DNA of 64,000 nucleotides, taken from the NCBI GenBank assembly GCA_947174235.1, contig CAMWID010000001.1, positions 62,001 through 126,000 on the forward strand. Reading direction: 5' to 3'. The translations under genes were made by a program, and so were the position numbers. The notes under the pieces were generated by a model that made no database searches, was not told where the DNA came from, and saw only the letters and a program-made list of their open reading frames with translations. Below, one piece after another: positions 25,479 to 33,636 of this stretch; within the stretch, counting starts at the first letter, position 1, and the number at the start of each line of letters is the position of its first letter. This DNA is from an uncultured Porphyromonadaceae bacterium (lineage in GTDB: Bacteria; Bacteroidota; Bacteroidia; Bacteroidales; Muribaculaceae).

Positions 25479-26933
25479 ATGAAATCAGTTTGTTTTTATT
25501 TCAAGATACATCAGCCTTTCAGGTTGAAACGATACAGATTTTTCGACATAGGCAACGACCATTACTATTATGACGATTTCGCAAATGATGAAATCATCTC
25601 CCGCCTTGCCGAATCAAGCTATATCCCCATGGCGGAGACACTCCTCCAGATGATCAACGACAGCAACCGCGACTTCAAATGCTCTCTCAGCATTTCAGGC
25701 ACCGCTATCGAACAATTCCAGCTATACGTGCCTGAATTCATAGATCTCCTGAAGAAGCTTGCCGACACAGGATGCGTGGAGTTCCTTAGCGGCACATATT
25801 CACACAGCCTGTCGTCTCTTGAAGATCCTGAAGAGTTCCTTAGAGAAGTAAAGGCTCACGACAGTCTTATACAGCGCCTGTTTGGCGTGAAACCTTCTGT
25901 TTTCGCCAATACGGAACTAATATATGATGACGACATCGCCTGCCTGATCGCCTCGATGGGATTCAAAACCACCCTCACTGAAGGAGCCAAGCATATACTC
26001 GGATGGAAATCTCCCGATTATATATATTCGGCAGCCACGGCACCTCAGGTAAGACTCCTCCTGACAAATGACAAACTCGCCGAAGACATCTCGCGCAATT
26101 TCAATAATACTGCATGGGATGAGTATCCCCTCACTGCCGACAAGTATGTAGACTGGCTCGCGTCTCTTCCCAAAGAGGAACAGGTGGTCAACCTGTATCT
26201 GAGCATGGACACTTTCGGATCTTTCCTGCCAAGAGAGACCGGTATCTTTGATTTCATGAAGGCGCTTCCGAGATTCGGCAAAGAAAAAGGAGTGGAGTTC
26301 ACCACACCTTCCGATGTTGTGGCGAAGCTCAAGCCGGTAGGTGAGATTTCCGTGCCATTCCCTATCTCAGACATAGACGAGGCGCGTGACGTGTCGGCAT
26401 GGAAAGGCAACGAGCTCCAGAACGAGGCGCTCAACAAACTGTATGCCGTGGCGGAGAGAGTAAGCCTCTGCGAAGACCGCCGTCTGAAGCAGGACTGGGC
26501 ATATCTTCAGAGCAGCGACCATTTCTACTATATGAGCACCAAAAATATGGCAGACGGCGCAAGCCATGCGGCGTTCAGTCCGTATGACTCTCCATTCGCG
26601 GCATTCACAAATTATATGAACGTGCTGGCGGATTTCCTTGTACGTGTGGAAGAGCAGTATCCTGAAAATATCGACAACGAGGAGCTTAATTCTTTGCTTC
26701 TCACGATTCGAAATCAGAGTCAGGAGATCAACGAGCTCAACAAGGAGGTAAACAACCTGCGCAACAACATCCTCAATTCAGATGATTCCATCAACGCCCC
26801 CAAAGAGGAGCTTCTTGAAATCGCGGAAGCGTCTGACGTTGAAAAACAGGAGCCGGAAAAGCCCCAGAGGAAAAAGCCGGGAAGAAAACCCAAAGGGGAA
26901 GCTGCAGCCAGACCGGGAAGAAAGAAAAAATAA
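25479..26933 (+). CDS. GH57 family alpha-glucan-active enzyme with basic C-terminal tail
   Basis: A 484-residue cytoplasmic glycoside hydrolase family 57 protein (alpha-amylase or 4-alpha-glucanotransferase/branching type). GH57 marks are KIHQPFRL near the N-terminus (conserved region 1), EFLSGTYSHSLSSL, the catalytic nucleophile Glu in VFANTELIYDDD, and the acid/base region YLSMDTFGSF with RETGIFDF. After residue about 400 comes a coiled-coil stretch (QSQEINELNKEVNNLRNNI) and a Lys/Arg/Pro/Gly-rich tail (KKPGRKPKG, then RPGRKKK). Third gene of the glycogen operon, 45 bp after the glycosyltransferase. Whether it makes or trims branches is open. Confidence 0.9.
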   Translation: MKSVCFYFKIHQPFRLKRYRFFDIGNDHYYYDDFANDEIISRLAESSYIPMAETLLQMINDSNRDFKCSLSISGTAIEQFQLYVPEFIDLLKKLADTGCVEFLSGTYSHSLSSLEDPEEFLREVKAHDSLIQRLFGVKPSVFANTELIYDDDIACLIASMGFKTTLTEGAKHILGWKSPDYIYSAATAPQVRLLLTNDKLAEDISRNFNNTAWDEYPLTADKYVDWLASLPKEEQVVNLYLSMDTFGSFLPRETGIFDFMKALPRFGKEKGVEFTTPSDVVAKLKPVGEISVPFPISDIDEARDVSAWKGNELQNEALNKLYAVAERVSLCEDRRLKQDWAYLQSSDHFYYMSTKNMADGASHAAFSPYDSPFAAFTNYMNVLADFLVRVEEQYPENIDNEELNSLLLTIRNQSQEINELNKEVNNLRNNILNSDDSINAPKEELLEIAEASDVEKQEPEKPQRKKPGRKPKGEAAARPGRKKK

Positions 26934-26952
26934 AACCGCAATACCGGATATG

Positions 26953-26989
26953 GAAACGGGTGCCGCATCTGACGGCACCCGTTTCTTTC
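26953..26989 (+). terminator. Rho-independent terminator of the glycogen operon
   Basis: A perfect 13-bp stem (26953-26965 with 26973-26985; GAAACGGGTGCCG / CGGCACCCGTTTC) with a 7-nt loop is followed by TTTCT. It lies between convergent genes and may also stop the crp-like transcript. Confidence 0.82.
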
Positions 26990-27036
26990 TAATCGTTTAT
27001 GTCATGTTGGTGTTTATGCCTTATACCGCAAGGATA

Positions 27037-27738
27037 TTATCCAAATTTTGAAATTTTCCTAAGCTGAGGTTCATTAAGCAGTTTTATTCTGCGACCGTCC
27101 ACCAATATCAGTTTCTCTGTCATGAAAGCGGTGAGTGTACGGATCGCGTTCGATGTCGTCATGTTGGAAAGATTTGCAAGATCCTCGCGGCTCATGTAAA
27201 TCTTTAAAGTCGCATCATCATCCTCAAGCCCGTAATTGTCGGCAAGAAGCAGGAGAGCCTCCGCGAGCCTGCCACGTATATGCTTCTGGGTAAGATTGAC
27301 TATCTTGGTGTCGGAGCCACCGAGATTGCACGACAGCTCATGAATAAAAAACATCGCCAGATCATTGTTCCTCTTGATCAGACTCTCGACAACATGCATC
27401 GGTATACAACCGATGACCGACGCTTCAAACGCCGCACATGATGAAACATAATTTTCGCGCGCGAAATATGCCCGGTAACCGAAATATTGCACCGGACGGT
27501 AAAGGCGCAGTATCTGCACACGGTCGCCTATACCGCTTTTATACATCTTAACTTTCCCTTCAAGCAGACACCAGAGATTCTCCGGTTCTTCATGCTCCGC
27601 ATAGATTATCTGACCCTTCTTATAGTTCAGAATGGTGAAATTGTCTGTGACTATCCTTTTCTCCTCCGCGGAGAGGATATTCCACAAGTCTGAAAGGTCC
27701 TCGCTTATAATCTGTTCAAGAGTACTTTTCTTTAACAT
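27037..27738 (-). CDS. Crp/Fnr family transcriptional regulator
   Basis: A 233-residue regulator. Residues about 30-125 form the cyclic-nucleotide-binding-type beta barrel (YKKGQIIYAEHEEPENLWCL, LLEGKVKMYKSG), followed by the long dimer helix, and a C-terminal winged helix-turn-helix at about 165-220 (MSREDLANLSNMTTSNAIRT, then LTAFMTEKLI). No N-terminal Cys cluster is present, so it is not an oxygen-sensing Fnr of the E. coli type; the effector is unknown. It stands alone between the glycogen operon (convergent) and menE (upstream, same strand), with its own promoter. Bacteroidetes relatives respond to nutrient or redox state; that is family knowledge, not seen here. Confidence 0.9.
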   Translation of the reverse strand: MLKKSTLEQIISEDLSDLWNILSAEEKRIVTDNFTILNYKKGQIIYAEHEEPENLWCLLEGKVKMYKSGIGDRVQILRLYRPVQYFGYRAYFARENYVSSCAAFEASVIGCIPMHVVESLIKRNNDLAMFFIHELSCNLGGSDTKIVNLTQKHIRGRLAEALLLLADNYGLEDDDATLKIYMSREDLANLSNMTTSNAIRTLTAFMTEKLILVDGRRIKLLNEPQLRKISKFG

Positions 27739-27768
27739 TACTGTTTGAAAATGGTTATGACAACAAAA

Positions 27769-27810
27769 AAAGACGCTGAATTGGATATTTTTAAAAAACA
27801 GCGTGAATAC
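27769..27810 (-). promoter_or_regulatory. Weak hairpin with T run in the crp-like leader
   Basis: On the minus strand a 6-bp stem ACGCTG (27799-27804) / CAGCGT (27773-27778) with a 20-nt AT-rich loop is followed by CTTTTTTTG. It lies in the roughly 130-nt predicted leader and could be a weak attenuator. Evidence is thin. Confidence 0.25.
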
Positions 27811-27874
27811 ACATCCGCACTGACCTTAAAAACAAAACTTAAAAACGACTTTTTATTTTTTATGTTTCACAACA

Positions 27875-27905
27875 CAAATTTAAAACATTTTTTTGTAACA
27901 TAAAA
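27875..27905 (-). promoter_or_regulatory. Promoter candidate for the crp-like gene
   Basis: On the minus strand TAAATTTG (27875-27882) fits the -7 box, with TTTT (27902-27905) 19 nt upstream. The -33 region lies inside the inverted repeat at 27899-27924, so a protein bound there would block transcription. Confidence 0.45.
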
Positions 27906-27924
27906 ACTTCTTGACATTTTTATG
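27899..27924. repeat. AT-rich inverted repeat between menE and the crp-like promoter
   Basis: CATAAAAA (27899-27906) and TTTTTATG (27917-27924) form an 8-bp inverted repeat with a 10-nt spacer. It begins 9 bp after the menE stop codon. It could be a weak terminator of the men operon or an operator over the crp-like -33 box. Confidence 0.4.
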
Positions 27925-27933
27925 CCTAATTCC

Positions 27934-28866
27934 TCACCTTTTTAATTTCCCGTTTGCCGTACGGGGCAAATGTCTTACCCACTCAATGACTTTAGGAACC
28001 TCCCACGGATCAAGAACAGACTTCAAATCGGATAATAATTCCAACTTTTCTGACTCCTCGGAACCCTCTATCAGAAGAACCACCATCCTACCCCATTTAA
28101 GATCCGCCCGCGATGTTATCATATAAGGAGCATTCACCAGCATCGAGATTTTTCGTTCCACATCATACGGATTGACTTTCTTGCCTCCCGTAATAATGAC
28201 GTGGTCCCATCTTCCGGTGATCTTGAACATTCTGTCTCCTGAAATCTGGGCAAGATCATTTGTGACGATTTCTTCACCACTACTGAATCTGATGACCAAA
28301 CACCCCCGGGAGTCGCTCCCGACCTTTATACCATCAAGCGTCTCGAACCAATCTTCCTTCTCCCGGACTTTCCGAAGCGCGATATGCGATGATGTTTCTG
28401 TCATGCCGTATGTCTCGTATGCGTTCAATCCGGATTTCTCTACGCGGGCACGTAAACGCACATCTATCGCCGACCCTCCTATTATCATAGCCCCTATGGA
28501 CGGCATCTCCCGGATATTGTCAAGAATATGAATAAGCTGGGACGGCACCACTGCCACAAGATCCAAACTGTCAGCGGCGCAGAACGATCCAAGAGGTCTG
28601 TTTGACGGTGTTTCGTGACTGAACCGGCATCCGGCGAGCTCTGACCTCACCGCCATCATTTTCCCTCCTATGAAATCCGCCGACACACAGGAATGAAGCC
28701 GGCTTCGGGAGGAGACGGAGAAAAAACGGTTTGTACGCAACGCGCTTTCCTTGACAAAATCTTTGGAGAGCCGTATTATTTTCGGCTCTCCTGTCGATCC
28801 GGAAGTCCTTGCCTCTATATAGGGGACTTCGCTTTTCCACTCTTCAAAAAAATCTTCGAATGTCAT
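27934..28866 (-). CDS. menE: o-Succinylbenzoate-CoA ligase (AMP-forming), menaquinone pathway
   Basis: A 310-residue member of the acyl-adenylating superfamily. The P-loop signature is ARTSGSTGEPKIIRLS (about 19-34); then come VVPSQLIHIL, YGMTETSSHIA (A5 motif), the adenylate-binding Asp in ITGRWDHVIITGGKKVNP (A7/A8 region) and the C-terminal lysine in RTANGKLKR (last residues). MenE activates o-succinylbenzoate with ATP and CoA. It is shorter than E. coli MenE (about 450) because the N-terminal lobe is reduced, as in other Bacteroidetes. It is the last gene of the men cluster, 51 bp after menC. Gene context makes the assignment strong. Confidence 0.92.
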   Translation of the reverse strand: MTFEDFFEEWKSEVPYIEARTSGSTGEPKIIRLSKDFVKESALRTNRFFSVSSRSRLHSCVSADFIGGKMMAVRSELAGCRFSHETPSNRPLGSFCAADSLDLVAVVPSQLIHILDNIREMPSIGAMIIGGSAIDVRLRARVEKSGLNAYETYGMTETSSHIALRKVREKEDWFETLDGIKVGSDSRGCLVIRFSSGEEIVTNDLAQISGDRMFKITGRWDHVIITGGKKVNPYDVERKISMLVNAPYMITSRADLKWGRMVVLLIEGSEESEKLELLSDLKSVLDPWEVPKVIEWVRHLPRTANGKLKR

Positions 28867-28917
28867 CTTTCTTCTATCAGTGTCTTGCTGAATAAAATAC
28901 TCCTGACTCCCTTGAAA

Positions 28918-29976
28918 TCACATATGCCATTTAAGATCCTTGAACTGTTGATAATCCAATTGTTCTTTCGGATCAAATCTCAACCTGTCGGAATCAAGGC
29001 TTACAGGGGTGATGAAATTGTCGGAAAATACGCCTCCTGTACCCAATCCCTGCGGACCCGAAGCACCGACATACGATGTCCATTGTGCTATGGCGTTCAG
29101 TCCCACATTTGACTCAAGAGCAGATGTGACCCACCATCCGATACCTCTGTCTTCCGCCAGAGATATCCACTCCTCTCCCCCTGAAAAACCTCCGCACAGC
29201 GCCGGCTTCAATATTATATAAGAGGGATGAACGGTATCAAGCATCGACGCGCGTTCCTCGGTCGTACCCTTCCCGATAAGTTCTTCATCAAGGGCGATAG
29301 GGAGAGGAGACACTTTACATAGGAACGACATCATTTCTGGATTTCCCGCAGGTATAGGCTGCTCTATGGAATGAATCCCGAGATCCGCGAGACGCTTCAG
29401 ACGGGGCAACGCGTTGTCCATGGAAAATCCGCCGTTGGCATCTACCCTGATTACAAGCTCTTCCGGATCAAAGCGTTTTCTGATATATTCAATCATATCC
29501 ACCTCCTGTCTCCAGTCAATGGCACCTATTTTCAGTTTGATGCATCTGAATCCTGATTCCACCTTGGAGTCGATACGCTCTATCATCCTGTCGAAATCAC
29601 CCATCCAAACAAGACCGTTGATTACTATCTCCGTTTTCCCTTCGGTGAAAGATGAAGGATAATATATCCCTCGGCATCCGTTGGAATAGTCAAGCAACGC
29701 CTGTTCAAAGCCGAACTGTATTGACGAATGTCGTGAAAGGTCGGTCTGCCTGCCTATAGCCACATTGGCGAGGAGTTCGGTAAGTTTCCATACATAATTG
29801 CCGTCGGCTTCCGGAGAAAGCCCCGGAAAAACGGCAGCCTCCCCTATTCCGAAATGCCCCGGATTTTCCTCATCAAAAATTTTGATGAGGAAAGTAGGCT
29901 TTTCAGTCATGACCCCGCGTGATGTGCCGCCGGGTTCATTGAAATGCAACAGATACGGTGCAAAAGCGAGACGCAT
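28918..29976 (-). CDS. menC: o-Succinylbenzoate synthase
   Basis: A 352-residue enolase-superfamily enzyme that dehydrates SHCHC to o-succinylbenzoate in menaquinone synthesis. The active-site set is intact: KxK motif in CIKLKIG (Lys147, Lys149), metal ligands Asp179 (VIRVDANGG), Glu205 (HSIEQPI) and Asp230 (PIALDEE), and the second catalytic lysine Lys257 (YIILKPALCGG). The N-terminal capping domain covers about 1-110. The gene starts 2 bp after menB, which indicates tight co-translation. Confidence 0.95.
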   Translation of the reverse strand: MRLAFAPYLLHFNEPGGTSRGVMTEKPTFLIKIFDEENPGHFGIGEAAVFPGLSPEADGNYVWKLTELLANVAIGRQTDLSRHSSIQFGFEQALLDYSNGCRGIYYPSSFTEGKTEIVINGLVWMGDFDRMIERIDSKVESGFRCIKLKIGAIDWRQEVDMIEYIRKRFDPEELVIRVDANGGFSMDNALPRLKRLADLGIHSIEQPIPAGNPEMMSFLCKVSPLPIALDEELIGKGTTEERASMLDTVHPSYIILKPALCGGFSGGEEWISLAEDRGIGWWVTSALESNVGLNAIAQWTSYVGASGPQGLGTGGVFSDNFITPVSLDSDRLRFDPKEQLDYQQFKDLKWHM

Positions 29977-29978
29977 GT

Positions 29979-30794
29979 TCAGGGGAATTTGGGGAACTGT
30001 TCAAAATTTGGATCCCGTTTCTCAAGGAATGCATTTTTCCCTTCTTGCGCCTCATCCATCAGATAATACATGAGAGTGGCATCTCCTGCAAATTCCATGA
30101 GTCCTGCCTGACCATCGAGCTCGGCATTAAGACCACGTTTTATCATCCTGATCGCCAACGGGCTGCGCATCATTATGGTACGGCACCATTCTACCACCTC
30201 ATCTTCAAGTCTGTCGAAAGGCACCACCTTGTTGACCATCCCCATCTCGAGAGCCTCTTCCGCAGTGTATTGTCTACACAGGAACCATATCTCCCGTGCC
30301 TTTTTCTGACCCACGCAACGGGCGAGATAAGAAGATCCGAAACCGGCGTCAAAACTTCCCACCTTCGGTCCGGTCTGACCGAAACGCGCGTTGTCTGAAG
30401 CGATAGAGAGATCGCATATCACATTAAGGACATTGCCTCCCCCGATTGAATATCCGTTGACCATGGCTATTACAGGTTTCGGCAAAGAACGGATGGCATG
30501 GTGCAGTTCAAGCACATTCAGCCGGGGCACCCCATCTGAATCCACATATCCCCCTCTCCCTTTTGCATTTTGGTCACCACCGCTGCAAAACGCCTTGTCT
30601 CCGGCTCCGGTCAACACGACCACGCGTATATCCTGACGTTCGCGACATATCGACATTGCGTCAAGCATCTCTCGGTTGGTCAGAGGGCGAAAGGCGTTGT
30701 AGACTTCCGGACGGTTGATCGTGATCTTGGCGATCCCTTCAAATTCTTCAAAAAGAATATCTGTATATTCTTTGATCGGTTTCCAATTATACAT
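29979..30794 (-). CDS. menB: 1,4-Dihydroxy-2-naphthoyl-CoA synthase
   Basis: A 271-residue crotonase-fold enzyme that closes the second ring of the naphthoquinone from o-succinylbenzoyl-CoA. Marks are [18 protein letters not shown] at the N-terminus, the disordered active-site loop [15 protein letters not shown], the oxyanion-hole segment [32 protein letters not shown], and C-terminal [20 protein letters not shown] typical of MenB. Full length. It lies between menD (10 bp upstream) and menC (2 bp downstream). Confidence 0.96.
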   Translation of the reverse strand: MYNWKPIKEYTDILFEEFEGIAKITINRPEVYNAFRPLTNREMLDAMSICRERQDIRVVVLTGAGDKAFCSGGDQNAKGRGGYVDSDGVPRLNVLELHHAIRSLPKPVIAMVNGYSIGGGNVLNVICDLSIASDNARFGQTGPKVGSFDAGFGSSYLARCVGQKKAREIWFLCRQYTAEEALEMGMVNKVVPFDRLEDEVVEWCRTIMMRSPLAIRMIKRGLNAELDGQAGLMEFAGDATLMYYLMDEAQEGKNAFLEKRDPNFEQFPKFP

Positions 30795-30804
30795 TGCTGT
30801 TATC

Positions 30805-32547
30805 TTATTTCTTGACTTTTATATTCATATATTCTTTTAGTACTCCGGCTCCCAGTTCGCCGTCGCACACTATCCTCAGTATCCCCTTTCGGGATGAACC
30901 GAAAAGCTTGCGCAACCCGCTACGTAATCCTACAGCATCTTGCGCCTCTGAATATTCCCATCCGTATCCCTCTGCAAGATGGGAAAGCGGCAGGATAGGG
31001 GCGCAGCAGAAATATTGTTCCCGCTCCTCAAGGGATGAAGTGGATGGAATGAAACGGAAGATTCCACCTCCCGAGTTATCAATGACAATAATCTTCATTC
31101 TGTCTGGTATGTCGGGAAGAGACAGAGATCCGACATCATATGCCATCGACATGTCGCCTGTGACCATGACAGTGGTCCCTTTGTACATCTTTGCACCGCC
31201 TACCGCCGTAGAACAGCTTCCGTCTATCCCTGACACTCCTCGGTTGCAATAAGACGCATGAGGGAGACGGCTTCCTGTGATCTGTGCGTAACGAACGCTT
31301 GTGCCGTTGGATAAAAACAGATTTGCGTCAGAAGGGAGCATTTCATTTATTATTTCAAACGCTTTCAATTCGCTCCACGGGGCATCATCTACATATTTTT
31401 GTTTCACCGCCTTAGCCTGAAGGCGTGCGGTTTTCCATACATCACTGTAATCTAAAGGAGAGTCATGATCCTGCAATGCTGTTCTATGCCGTTTTTCAAT
31501 AATTTTCCCGGTCACGACAGCCAATTGATGGATGAACCTTGCCGGATCCGCCTCTATCCGTCGGGTCAGCGACATAAAGCAATCGGATGTGGTATGGTTC
31601 CATCCCAACGCCCAATGCTCACACCTGCCGCGGTTTCGTCTAAGATATTCCTTAAGCTTACGCGACACAAGCGAACCTCCTATGGATATGACTATATCCG
31701 GCGATATGGCGTCAAGTTCTTCTTCCGGGAAAGCCGTCAATACAGAATCCACCCCGCAGGCATTGTCTGGAAGATGCAGGTTTGACAGGGTCTCTGTCAT
31801 AGCCACCACATTCGGAAGGGAACACAATTCACCTGCCGCCTTGTGCAGCCTCGAATCCGGAGACAGGAAACCTGCAACGAACATGACTTTCGATTTCGCG
31901 ACTATTTCAGCCATACCCCTTATAATCTCCCTGTTGACAATGCCATCAGAGGAAATCATCTCGATCACCCTCGGAGCCACACATGTCCTCAATGTTTTTC
32001 CACCCAGAGGCTCACCAATCCTTACGTTGATGTGCACCGGACCTCTCCTGCGCGAAGTAGCCTCGATCATAGCGTCGTTGGCTATACGGTTGGCATACCA
32101 TAGAAGCTCCCCGTCGTCATTACCCCATGCAGGAAGCTCATAACTTTGTTTTACAAAATTGGAAAGTGCCTCAAACTGTCGCAACGTCTGGGAATCATCC
32201 TGATCTATCCATTGCTCGGGACGGTCAGCCGATATTACTATCAAAGGCAACGCCTGATAGAAAGCCTCCGCGACGGCAGGCGCGAAATTAAGCAACGCCG
32301 TGCCGGAGGTACATATCAAAGCCACGGGACGTCGGCTTACGGAAGCCATACCCAATGCCATGAAAGCGGCGGAGCGCTCATCTATCACATTGTGTTTCCG
32401 CAATCCGACCCTTGCCGCCGCCGCGATAATGAGAGGCGCGTTTCTGGAACCCGGACAGCACACCACATCTTTCACACCACTCTTTTCCATGACATCGAAA
32501 AGTATGGCGCAAAAATTTTTATCGGTGTCTCGAATCATCCCTGTCAT
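30805..32547 (-). CDS. menD: SEPHCHC synthase
   Basis: A 580-residue thiamine-diphosphate enzyme joining isochorismate and 2-oxoglutarate in the first committed menaquinone step. Marks are CPGSRNAPL near the N-terminus, [23 protein letters not shown], the isochorismate-binding [36 protein letters not shown], and the ThDP/Mg site [18 protein letters not shown] with [10 protein letters not shown]. The start at 32547 overlaps the fmt stop in ATGA; a second ATG three codons on (32538) is possible. menF (isochorismate synthase), usual upstream neighbour in Bacteroides, is not here; fmt takes that position. Confidence 0.95.
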   Translation of the reverse strand: MTGMIRDTDKNFCAILFDVMEKSGVKDVVCCPGSRNAPLIIAAAARVGLRKHNVIDERSAAFMALGMASVSRRPVALICTSGTALLNFAPAVAEAFYQALPLIVISADRPEQWIDQDDSQTLRQFEALSNFVKQSYELPAWGNDDGELLWYANRIANDAMIEATSRRRGPVHINVRIGEPLGGKTLRTCVAPRVIEMISSDGIVNREIIRGMAEIVAKSKVMFVAGFLSPDSRLHKAAGELCSLPNVVAMTETLSNLHLPDNACGVDSVLTAFPEEELDAISPDIVISIGGSLVSRKLKEYLRRNRGRCEHWALGWNHTTSDCFMSLTRRIEADPARFIHQLAVVTGKIIEKRHRTALQDHDSPLDYSDVWKTARLQAKAVKQKYVDDAPWSELKAFEIINEMLPSDANLFLSNGTSVRYAQITGSRLPHASYCNRGVSGIDGSCSTAVGGAKMYKGTTVMVTGDMSMAYDVGSLSLPDIPDRMKIIVIDNSGGGIFRFIPSTSSLEEREQYFCCAPILPLSHLAEGYGWEYSEAQDAVGLRSGLRKLFGSSRKGILRIVCDGELGAGVLKEYMNIKVKK

Positions 32548-33503
32548 ACGAATCTTATCGGCTTATACCCTCTCAGGAACGCATCGGCATCCATCCTTTT
32601 TTTCCCTGCCGGCTGCAACGAAAGTATCTCGATAAAACCGTCGGATGTCTCTACAAACAGACGGTTTTTTCTGACAATGATGTGTCCCGGTATTCCTTCG
32701 GATACATTTCCCTCCTGTGTCGGAACAGATGTCTCAAAAATTTTCACATCCGTCACCGTGCCCTCGTTCCTTGAGTCTTCAAATCCAGACCAAGCGGCGG
32801 GATATGGGGAAAGACCTCTTACCAGATTATGTATTTTTTCCGAAGGGGTGTTCCAGTCGATGTGACACGTTTCTTTAAATATTTTCGGTGCCGGGATATA
32901 TTCACCTTCCGGCTGGGGACTGGCGGTCACAGATCCGGAGGCGATCTCTTTGACAGTCTCCGACACCATTCCTGCGCCAAGTTCCATCAGACGGTCATGC
33001 ACATCCCCGACGTTGTCTGTCGGAAGGATATCTATGCTCCGTTGTCCGATAATATCTCCGGTATCGATCTCATGTTTCAGGAAGAAAGTCGTGACTCCCG
33101 TTCTCGTCTCGCCATTTATCACCGCCCAGTTGATAGGAGCGGCTCCACGATATTTCGGGAGGAGCGAAGCGTGAAGATTGAATGTTCCTTCCGGAGGCAT
33201 CGCCCATACAATCTCCGGCAGCATCCTGAAAGCTATCACAATAAAAAGATCCGCACCTATCGCCCGCAGCTCTTCCACAAAATCCGGAGACTTAAGCTTC
33301 TCCGGCTGCAACACTTTCAACCCGTTTGCTACCGCATAACGCTTCACATCGCTTTGAATCAGCTTATGACCGCGCCCGGCAATCTTGTCAGGCATTGTGA
33401 CAACAGCAGCTATGTCATGACCGTCTTTGACAAGACGGTCGAGACTTGCCACCGCAAATTCGGGAGTACCGAAAAATACTATCTTAAGTTTTCTATCGCT
33501 CAT
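32544..33503 (-). CDS. fmt: Methionyl-tRNA formyltransferase
   Basis: A 319-residue enzyme that formylates initiator Met-tRNA using 10-formyl-tetrahydrofolate. The N-terminal Rossmann domain shows IVFFGTPEFAVASLD and the catalytic block NLHASLLPKYRGAAPINWA (Asn, His) with the Asp in HEIDTGDI. The C-terminal OB-like domain spans about 205-310 (HNLVRGLSPYPAAWS). It is the fifth gene of the nadE run and directly coupled to menD by a 4-bp overlap, so menaquinone genes would be translated from the same message. A 133-bp gap separates it from the ClC gene and holds no hairpin or clear promoter box. Confidence 0.96.
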   Translation of the reverse strand: MSDRKLKIVFFGTPEFAVASLDRLVKDGHDIAAVVTMPDKIAGRGHKLIQSDVKRYAVANGLKVLQPEKLKSPDFVEELRAIGADLFIVIAFRMLPEIVWAMPPEGTFNLHASLLPKYRGAAPINWAVINGETRTGVTTFFLKHEIDTGDIIGQRSIDILPTDNVGDVHDRLMELGAGMVSETVKEIASGSVTASPQPEGEYIPAPKIFKETCHIDWNTPSEKIHNLVRGLSPYPAAWSGFEDSRNEGTVTDVKIFETSVPTQEGNVSEGIPGHIIVRKNRLFVETSDGFIEILSLQPAGKKRMDADAFLRGYKPIRFV

Positions 33504-33636
33504 ATCTCTTATATTATTGCAACTGTCTGCCGAATACTTCCATGTCCGCCTTACAATGACAATACATCACGACACGGTTATTCAGCCTCTTTTATATTCA
33601 TTCCAATGTTCTTTTGCAATGATATTTCACGTCCGG

